From an uncultured Gemmatimonadota bacterium (GTDB lineage: Bacteria; Gemmatimonadota; Gemmatimonadetes; Gemmatimonadales; Gemmatimonadaceae), in contig CAITQY010000021.1 of NCBI GenBank assembly GCA_903894655.1, forward strand, positions 1 through 5,150: a stretch of 5,150 nt of DNA. Direction: 5' to 3'. Both the position numbers and the translations under genes were made by a program. Each line of letters starts with the position of its first letter. Positions within the stretch are counted from its first letter, which is position 1. Below the pieces are notes generated by a model. It was not told where the DNA came from, ran no database searches, and worked only from the letters and a program-made list of their open reading frames with translations. Below are positions 1 to 5,150 of the stretch, one piece after another.

Positions 1-2049
1 CATGGTGGCGAGCCATCGACGCGGCAGGTCGTTCTTGTCGAGGTCGTAGTAGCGCGGCACCACCTCCTGCTCGAGCAGCTCGTACAGACGGGTTGACGTG
101 CTGATACCCGCCTCGTCGTCTTCCTCCGGTGTGATGGCCCAGCCGTTGTTGCCTTCGTACCCTTCCTCCCACCAGCCGTCGATCGTGGAGATCTGCGGCA
201 CGCCATTCAGTGCGGCCTTCATGCCACTGGTGCCCGATGCTTCGAGCGGTACGCGCGGCAGATTCATCCACAAGTCGACGCCCTGCACGAGCAGGTGGGC
301 GAGGTGCATGCCGTAGTCTTCCACGAACGCCACGCGTCCCTCGAATCGCGGATCGCGCGTGAAGTGATACACGTTCTGCAACACTTGCTTGCCCGGATTG
401 TCGGCCGGATGCGCCTTGCCGGCGAAGACGATCTGCACCGGACGCTGCACGTTCGTGACGAGCTTGCGCAGGCGCTCGACATCGCGGAAGATCAGGTCGG
501 CGCGCTTGTACGTGGCGAATCTGCGGGCGAACCCGATCGTGAGCGTTTTCGGGTCGAGCAACGTGCCAGCGCCGACGAGCTGTGTGGCCTCGATCTGCCG
601 CCGTGCAAAGGCGCTGCGCGCTTCTTCGCGCACGAGGCGCATGAGCGTATGCTTGAGACGCGTGTGCGTGAACCACAGCGCTTCGTCATCGAGCGTGAGT
701 ACCTGTTCCCACAGAGCGGGATCGCTGCTGTGTCCCCACGCCGGACCGAGATGATCGTCCAGCAGCTTCATGATGGGATTGGCCATCCACGTCGCGAGGT
801 GCACGCCGTTCGTGACATGCCCCACGGGGATGTTCTCCGCAGCGCGTCCGTTCCAGAGTGAACGGCTCATGTTACGCGTCACGATGCCGTGGCGACGCGA
901 CACGGCGTTGACTCGACGCGAGAGACGCACCGACGCGGCGGTCATGTGATACACGCCGGTTCCCGACTCCGGCATGTAGCCGATGCGCAAGAAGGTGTCG
1001 GCGTCGATACCCATCTCGTTCCAGTAGCCGTCGGCGCACTGGCGCACTTCGTTCACGCCGAAGTGGTCGTGGCCGGCCGGCACCGGCGTGTGGGTGGTGA
1101 ATACGCTGCGGTTCCGCACGCGCTTCACCGCTTCCGCGTACGGCACGCCCTGTTGACACAGTTCGCGCACGCGCTCGACCATCATGAAGGCGGCGTGTCC
1201 TTCGTTGGCGTGCCACGCGGCGGGCGCGATGCCAAGGGCGCGAAGGGCGCGCACGCCACCGACGCCGAGCAACCATTCCTGCCGGAGGCGCATCGCCGGG
1301 CCTCCCGAATACAGCTTCGAGAGTAACGGCCGGTCGTCAGGATGGTTTTCCGGCAGATCCGAGTCGAGCAGGTACACCGGCACGCGACCCACCTGCATCT
1401 TCCAGACGCGGATGTTGATGTCGCGACCAAAGGTTCGTACGGTGACGAGGTGCTTCTCGCCGTCCTTACCCGGCAGCGGCACGATCGGTACCGTGTTGAA
1501 ATCAATCGCCTCGTTCGAGTCTTCCTGCCAGCCGTCCACCCGGATGTGCTGATCGAAGTACCCTTGGCGGTAGAGAATGCCCACCGCCACGAGCGGGATA
1601 CCGAGGTCGGATGCCGTCTTGAGGTGATCGCCGGCGAGCACGCCGAGGCCGCCGGAATAGATCGGCACGGAGTTGTGCACGCCGAACTCGGCGCAGAAGT
1701 AGGCGACCGCCTGGCCGCGCAGCTCGGGAAAGGCGCGGGCGTACCACGTGTGTTCGTCCGAGCGCTCCGAGCTCAGCCACTGCATCGCGCGGTCGTAGCG
1801 TGCGCAGAAAACGGTGTCGTCGGCGAGCTGCACAAGACGGGCTGGATCCGCGAGCTGGAGCAGGCGGATCGGGTTGTGGCGCAGCCGATGCCAGAGGCTC
1901 TCGTCGATCTCCTTGAAGATCATCCGTGCGTCGCGATTCCAGCTCCACGCCAGATTGTGCGCGAGGTGTGCGAGCCCGGCGAGCCGCTCCGGCAGGGGGG
2001 CAGGCTGGGGCGCAAGCGGGGCAGGTGGCGCTTCGACAGGTGCGGTCAT
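1..2049 (-). CDS. glgP: Alpha-glucan (glycogen/maltodextrin) phosphorylase, GT35, DUF3417 type; C-terminus cut by window edge
   Basis: Releases glucose-1-phosphate from alpha-1,4-glucans with PLP and inorganic phosphate, a cytosolic step in glycogen or maltodextrin breakdown. I translated 683 codons on the minus strand with no stop. An N-terminal DUF3417-like segment (about residues 17-115, with NLAWSWN at 32-38 and HNP at 58-60) precedes the catalytic GT35 domain. Visible motifs are CAEFGVHNS (119-127), YSGGLGVLAGDH (131-142), NEGHAAF (282-288), FTTHTPVPAGHDHF (317-330; H320 matches the active-site His of muscle phosphorylase), RFATYKRA (510-517; R510 and K515 keep the spacing of the phosphate-contacting Arg/Lys) and EASGTSGMKAALN (603-615), which fits the PLP-site signature with K611 as the Schiff-base lysine. 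This is the short bacterial type (TIGR02094-like), not the AMP-regulated mammalian type. All seen catalytic residues are present; only the C-terminal tail is missing. The start at 2049 leaves a proline/alanine-rich leader of about 20 residues. An in-frame ATG at 2106 and GTG at 2055 are alternatives; none has a clear SD. It is divergent from thrA. Substrate choice between glycogen and maltodextrin cannot be read from the sequence. Confidence 0.93.
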   Translation of the reverse strand, partial: MTAPVEAPPAPLAPQPAPLPERLAGLAHLAHNLAWSWNRDARMIFKEIDESLWHRLRHNPIRLLQLADPARLVQLADDTVFCARYDRAMQWLSSERSDEHTWYARAFPELRGQAVAYFCAEFGVHNSVPIYSGGLGVLAGDHLKTASDLGIPLVAVGILYRQGYFDQHIRVDGWQEDSNEAIDFNTVPIVPLPGKDGEKHLVTVRTFGRDINIRVWKMQVGRVPVYLLDSDLPENHPDDRPLLSKLYSGGPAMRLRQEWLLGVGGVRALRALGIAPAAWHANEGHAAFMMVERVRELCQQGVPYAEAVKRVRNRSVFTTHTPVPAGHDHFGVNEVRQCADGYWNEMGIDADTFLRIGYMPESGTGVYHMTAASVRLSRRVNAVSRRHGIVTRNMSRSLWNGRAAENIPVGHVTNGVHLATWMANPIMKLLDDHLGPAWGHSSDPALWEQVLTLDDEALWFTHTRLKHTLMRLVREEARSAFARRQIEATQLVGAGTLLDPKTLTIGFARRFATYKRADLIFRDVERLRKLVTNVQRPVQIVFAGKAHPADNPGKQVLQNVYHFTRDPRFEGRVAFVEDYGMHLAHLLVQGVDLWMNLPRVPLEASGTSGMKAALNGVPQISTIDGWWEEGYEGNNGWAITPEEDDEAGISTSTRLYELLEQEVVPRYYDLDKNDLPRRWLATM

Positions 2050-2132
2050 ATCCACGGGAACGGATGTACACGCGACTCGGAATGGTCGCGCTAAGACAAG
2101 CCTCATGGAAAGTAGGTGGATGCGCACCGGTG

Positions 2133-2161
2133 TGGACAGGTGAACCGGCCCGGAGTAGTGT
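2133..2161 (+). promoter_or_regulatory. Candidate sigma-70-type promoter for thrA-thrC
   Basis: TGGACA (2133-2138, 5 of 6 matches to TTGACA) lies 17 bp before TAGTGT (2156-2161, 3 of 6 matches to TATAAT). The spacing is ideal but the -10 is weak, and in GC-rich DNA such pairs arise by chance. Transcription would begin near 2168. That would give a leader of roughly 78 nt before the ATG at 2246, or an almost leaderless message if the GTG at 2168 is the start. The assignment is an inference from position and consensus only. Confidence 0.25.
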
Positions 2162-2200
2162 GCGGATGTGTCCCTCGCGGGTCTCGCCATCGCGTCTCGG

Positions 2201-2221
2201 GCGTCCGACCAGTGCGTCCGA
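2201..2221. repeat. 8-bp direct repeat upstream of thrA
   Basis: GCGTCCGA occurs at 2201-2208 and again at 2214-2221, a 13-bp period, with a related GCGTCTCGG just before at 2192-2200. It lies 25 bp upstream of the ATG at 2246, downstream of the candidate promoter. It could be a regulator-binding or leader element, or a chance repeat in GC-rich DNA. If translation starts at GTG 2168 it is coding sequence. Confidence 0.35.
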
Positions 2222-2245
2222 GTGATCTCATTTTCCAGCTGCACC

Positions 2246-4780
2246 ATGCCGCCTCTGCGCACCCGTTCTGCTTCGCCGTCTCCCGCGATCGACGTTTTCA
2301 AGTTTGGCGGCGCCTCCTTGGCCGATGCGGCGGCGGTGCGCCACGCGATCGCCCTGATCCTCGAACCCCGCCCGTCCCGCGTCGTCACGGTGGTCTCGGC
2401 GCTGGCGGGTGTCACCGACGCCCTGCTGGCGATTGCCGAGTCGGCGCGAGCCGGGGACGTCGACGCCGTCGATGAGCAGGTCACGAAGCTGCACAAGCGT
2501 CACGCCGTCGTCGCCACCGGCATCATCGGCAACGCCCGGGTGCGAGCGCGACTGCTGCGCGAACTCGACGTGGCCTTCGAGGAGCTCCGCACGCTCGGCT
2601 ACGGTGTGGCCAGCCTCCGCGAACTGACGCCGCGCACGAAGGATTTCCTGCTGGTGCGTGGGGAGCAGCTCTCGGCGCGTCTCGTGGTGGCCGGTTTGCT
2701 CGCGCGCGGCGCCAAGGCGGCATACGTCGAGGCGGCCACGCTCATTCGCACCGATGGGGTGTTCGGCGGCGCGTTCCCGGATCTGGTCGCCACCGATCGC
2801 GAAGTCCGGGCACAGCTGCGCCCGTTGCTCCGGAAGCGCGTGCTGCCGGTGGTGCCGGGGTTTGTCGGGGGAACTACCGACGGCGCCTTGGTTACGCTAG
2901 GTCGGGGCGGGAGCGATCTGACGGCCACGGTGTTGGGCCGCTCGCTGCGGGCGCAGCGGATCACGTTGTGGAAAGACGTGCCAGGGCTGATGACGACCGA
3001 TCCGCGACTGGTGCCGTCGGCGCGGATCGTGCCCCAGCTCAACGTGCGCGAGGCGGCCGAGCTGGCGTACTACGGGGCGAAGGTGCTGCATCCGCGCGCG
3101 CTCATTCCGTTGGCGCGGGTCCGCGTGCCGGTGTTCGTGCGACCGTTTGCGGACCCGACGGCCCTTGGCACCGAAATCTCGGTCCGCCACACGCTCACGC
3201 GCTATCCGGTGAAGGCGCTGTCCATCGTGCGCAGTCAGGCGCTGGTGACGGTCACCGGCAATGGCATGCTGGGCGTGCCCGGCATCGCGGCGCGCACGTT
3301 CGCGGCGCTCCAACAGGCGGGCATTTCCGTCACGTTGATTTCGCAGGCCTCGTCGGAGCATTCGATCTGCTTGTGTGTGCCGGCCGAACGTGGCGCGGAG
3401 GCGCGTGTGGCGCTGGAAAAGGCGTTCGCCCTCGAACTATCGCGTCGTGAGCTCGAGGGGATGGACGTGCAGCGTGGCATGGCCACGCTGGCGGTGGTCG
3501 GCCTCGGGATGGCCGGGTCGCCTGGCATCGCCTCGCGCATGTTCACCTCGCTGTCGAGCGCGGGCGTGAACATCGTGGCCATCGCGCAGGGCTCGAGCGA
3601 ACTGAATATCTCGGTGGTGATCGCCGAGACCGATGCCGAAGTGGCAGCGCAGGCGGTGCACGACGAATTTCAGCTGGATAAGATCGGCGGTGGCGGGTTG
3701 CGCGAGGAGGACCGCCTCGATGTGGTGCTGCTGGGGGTGGGACTGATCGGCCGTGAGTTGATTCGGATGTTGCCGCGCGTGCGGCGCCGGGTGAAACCCA
3801 CCATCGTTGGCCTGGTGGATCGCAGCGGCTTCGTGTTCGCGCCCGAGGGGCTCAGTGCGCGCCAGTTGGCGACGTACGCGAAGGGGAAAGAGGAGGGTGG
3901 CACGTTGGCGGCCATGACCGGTGGGCAGAAGGGGACGGCGGCCGAGGCGGTGGCCTACATCGGCAACCATGCGCTGTCGCGTCCGGTGCTGGTGGATGTC
4001 ACGGCGCATGAAACCTTGCCCGCGATTCGCGCCGCGATCCTCGCCAACATGGACATCGTGATGGCCAACAAGCGTCCGCTATCGGCGCCTCGCGCTGAGG
4101 TGGAGTCGCTACGGGCGCTGGCGGCGAAGCATGGCTCGCGGCTGTTGCACGAAACCACCGTTGGCGCCGGCCTCCCCGTGATGGACAGTTACGCGAAGCT
4201 CGTGGAAACGGGCGACAAAGTGCTGCGTATCGAGGGATGTACGTCGGGCACGCTGGGCTTCCTGCTCACCGAAATCGGTAAGGGCCGCGCGTTCAGCGAC
4301 TCGCTGCGGGATGCGATGTCGCGCGGCTTCACCGAGCCCGATCCGCGCGATGATTTGTCCGGGATGGATGTGGCGCGCAAGGCCTTGATCCTGGCGCGCA
4401 TGATGGGCTTCGGCGGTGATCTGACCGACGTGACGGTCGAGTCGTTGGTGCCGGCGGCGTACCGGAAGATGCCGCTGCCGACGTTCCTGGCGACGTTGTC
4501 GAAACAGGATGCGGCGTGGAGCGCACGTTTCGCGGCGGCCACAAAGCAGGGGCGTGTATTGCGCTACGTGTTGAACGCCTCGCCGAAGAAGGTCGAAGTG
4601 GGGCTACGCGCGGTGCCGCTCACGCATCCGCTGGCGGGCTTGCGTGGCACCGATAATCAGATCGTCTTTACCACCATGCGGTATCGTGAGCATCCGCTGG
4701 TGATCACCGGGCCGGGTGCCGGTCCGGCGGTGACCGCCGCCGGTGTGCTCAACGACATCCTTCAGCTCACGCCGTCATGA
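2246..4780 (+). CDS. thrA: Bifunctional aspartokinase I / homoserine dehydrogenase I
   Basis: Phosphorylates L-aspartate and reduces aspartate semialdehyde to homoserine, steps one and three towards threonine (and methionine/isoleucine), in the cytosol. The 844-residue product compares with about 820 for E. coli ThrA. The N-terminal kinase has KFGGAS (19-24), GEQLSARL (139-146), TLGRGGSDLTAT (217-228), WKDVPGLMTTDPR (242-254) and YYGAKVLHPRA (275-285). Two ACT regulatory modules follow (about 324-480), with LISQASSEHSI (364-374) and AIAQGSSELNI (445-455). Their glutamines Q367 and Q448 are 81 apart, as I recall for the threonine-binding pair Gln443/Gln524 of the Arabidopsis enzyme, so threonine feedback is likely. 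The dehydrogenase has GVGLIG (497-502), MANK (606-609), TVGAGLP (638-644) and the homoserine dehydrogenase signature TEPDPRDDLSGMDVARK (696-712) with D708 and K712 matching yeast Asp219/Lys223. It looks intact and threonine-type. The start is uncertain: in-frame GTGs at 2168 and 2222 would add 26 or 8 residues. I prefer 2246 because it is the only ATG and already leaves 18 residues before KFGG. thrC overlaps its stop. Confidence 0.96.
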   Translation: MPPLRTRSASPSPAIDVFKFGGASLADAAAVRHAIALILEPRPSRVVTVVSALAGVTDALLAIAESARAGDVDAVDEQVTKLHKRHAVVATGIIGNARVRARLLRELDVAFEELRTLGYGVASLRELTPRTKDFLLVRGEQLSARLVVAGLLARGAKAAYVEAATLIRTDGVFGGAFPDLVATDREVRAQLRPLLRKRVLPVVPGFVGGTTDGALVTLGRGGSDLTATVLGRSLRAQRITLWKDVPGLMTTDPRLVPSARIVPQLNVREAAELAYYGAKVLHPRALIPLARVRVPVFVRPFADPTALGTEISVRHTLTRYPVKALSIVRSQALVTVTGNGMLGVPGIAARTFAALQQAGISVTLISQASSEHSICLCVPAERGAEARVALEKAFALELSRRELEGMDVQRGMATLAVVGLGMAGSPGIASRMFTSLSSAGVNIVAIAQGSSELNISVVIAETDAEVAAQAVHDEFQLDKIGGGGLREEDRLDVVLLGVGLIGRELIRMLPRVRRRVKPTIVGLVDRSGFVFAPEGLSARQLATYAKGKEEGGTLAAMTGGQKGTAAEAVAYIGNHALSRPVLVDVTAHETLPAIRAAILANMDIVMANKRPLSAPRAEVESLRALAAKHGSRLLHETTVGAGLPVMDSYAKLVETGDKVLRIEGCTSGTLGFLLTEIGKGRAFSDSLRDAMSRGFTEPDPRDDLSGMDVARKALILARMMGFGGDLTDVTVESLVPAAYRKMPLPTFLATLSKQDAAWSARFAAATKQGRVLRYVLNASPKKVEVGLRAVPLTHPLAGLRGTDNQIVFTTMRYREHPLVITGPGAGPAVTAAGVLNDILQLTPS
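4777..4780 (+). promoter_or_regulatory. ATGA stop-start overlap joining thrA and thrC
   Basis: The TGA of thrA (4778-4780) shares two bases with the ATG of thrC (4777-4779). With no SD sequence in the preceding 20 bases, thrC is probably translated by ribosomes finishing thrA (termination-reinitiation). This would keep the two enzymes in fixed proportion. The overlap is seen directly; the coupling is inferred. Confidence 0.7.
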
Positions 4781-5150
4781 CCACGCCAATGCTTCATCCA
4801 TTGCCGACCGACGCCGTCTTCCTGCCAGCGGGCGTGACCGGGCTGCCGGTTGGTGCCGAGCGCAGTGTGCAGCGATGCGCCGCGTGCGGGCAGTTGCTGT
4901 CGCCACACGACGCGGCGCCGGATTGTCCGTCGTGTGGTGGATTACTCGAGATCATCCATCGCGCGCCAGTCGATGAATTCAACGCGCCGCTGTCGGCCGA
5001 CGCCCTCAAGCACCGCTTCTCGCAGCACTGCTGCGCGCTGCCGATGGGGCATGCGTCGGGGGTGTGGCGCTTCGAGTCGATCGTGATGCCGGGGGCGGGT
5101 GAGGCGATCGTCAGTCACCCCGAGGGGAACACGCCGCTGTTGTCGCGGGC
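4777..5150 (+). CDS. thrC: Threonine synthase, zinc-ribbon N-terminus; cut by window edge
   Basis: PLP enzyme converting O-phospho-L-homoserine to L-threonine and phosphate, the last step of the pathway. The first 124 codons are visible. After a short leader there is a CxxC-x12-CxxC zinc ribbon (C34, C37, C50, C53) of the kind found at the N-terminus of many threonine synthases. SGVWRFE (94-100) and the substrate-phosphate-region motif EGNTPLL (116-122) then mark the start of the fold-type II PLP domain. The PLP-binding lysine lies beyond the window, so catalytic integrity cannot be judged. The ATG at 4777 overlaps the thrA TGA as ATGA, indicating one transcript and translational coupling; there is no clear SD. 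An in-frame ATG at 4789 is an alternative start. Other PLP enzymes of this fold (cysteate synthase, for example) share parts of the pattern, but the position after thrA makes threonine synthase the best call. Confidence 0.9.
   Translation, partial: MTTPMLHPLPTDAVFLPAGVTGLPVGAERSVQRCAACGQLLSPHDAAPDCPSCGGLLEIIHRAPVDEFNAPLSADALKHRFSQHCCALPMGHASGVWRFESIVMPGAGEAIVSHPEGNTPLLSR

Larger units (their letters stand above)
2050..2245. other. Divergent intergenic region between glgP and thrA
   Basis: This 196-bp gap separates the chosen starts of the leftward phosphorylase and the rightward thrA, so it should carry promoters for both directions. I see one plausible rightward promoter (2133-2161), an 8-bp palindrome CACCGGTG (2125-2132) touching its -35 element, and an 8-bp direct repeat (2201-2221). 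No convincing leftward -35/-10 pair, intrinsic terminator, riboswitch or threonine-rich leader peptide was found. If glgP starts at 2106 or thrA at 2168, the gap shrinks to as little as 61 bp. Confidence 0.7.

Noticed and set aside
295..861. Plus-strand open frame of 188 codons opposite the phosphorylase
   Set aside because: Shadow of glgP, covering the region antisense to the YKRA motif and much of the catalytic domain; no independent evidence of coding.
1342..2094. Plus-strand open frame of 250 codons opposite the phosphorylase
   Set aside because: It is fully antisense to strongly conserved glgP motifs, has no recognisable domain, and long antisense frames are expected in GC-rich DNA with biased codons.
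2145..2153. CCGGCCCGG as a hairpin or operator
   Set aside because: Too short, with no room for a stable stem-loop; such motifs are frequent by chance at this GC content.
2166..2225. Possible 19-residue leader peptide (ATG 2166 to TGA 2225) as a thr attenuator
   Set aside because: The peptide has only one threonine and no isoleucine, and no terminator/antiterminator hairpin with a U-tract follows it.
3437..4009. Minus-strand open frame of 190 codons inside thrA
   Set aside because: Antisense to the ACT and Rossmann regions of ThrA, with an Arg/His-rich composition typical of shadow frames.
4743..4976. Alternative plus-strand frame across the thrA-thrC junction
   Set aside because: It overlaps the thrC frame, which carries the zinc-ribbon cysteines and SGVWRFE/EGNTPLL motifs; the alternative product is Arg-rich without a domain.

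Overview
The window is GC-rich bacterial chromosome with dense coding on both strands. It holds three metabolic genes and no mobile, phage, CRISPR, rRNA or tRNA element that I can see. High GC, start codons without clear Shine-Dalgarno sequences, and this gene set (a DUF3417-type alpha-glucan phosphorylase beside a fused aspartokinase/homoserine dehydrogenase) would suit a lineage such as Gemmatimonadota. That placement is an impression from composition and protein flavour, not a demonstrated assignment.

Layout: positions 1-2049 (minus strand) encode most of an alpha-glucan (glycogen/maltodextrin) phosphorylase, whose C-terminus runs off the left edge. Positions 2050-2245 are a short divergent intergenic region with one candidate promoter for the rightward genes and a small direct repeat. 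Positions 2246-4780 (plus strand) encode a complete ThrA-type bifunctional aspartokinase I/homoserine dehydrogenase I. Positions 4777-5150 (plus strand) start a zinc-ribbon threonine synthase, ThrC, which overlaps the thrA stop codon as ATGA and runs off the right edge.

Function: thrA and thrC look like a translationally coupled operon. ThrA catalyses the first and third steps from aspartate towards threonine (aspartate to aspartyl phosphate, and aspartate semialdehyde to homoserine). ThrC catalyses the last step (O-phosphohomoserine to threonine). Homoserine kinase (thrB) does not lie between them and must be downstream or elsewhere. The leftward phosphorylase releases glucose-1-phosphate from storage glucan and has no obvious biochemical link to the threonine genes beyond the shared upstream region.

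I found no undescribed system here. The points worth a second look are modest: uncertain start codons, lack of SD sites, an aspartate in the HSD cofactor pocket, and the divergent control region.
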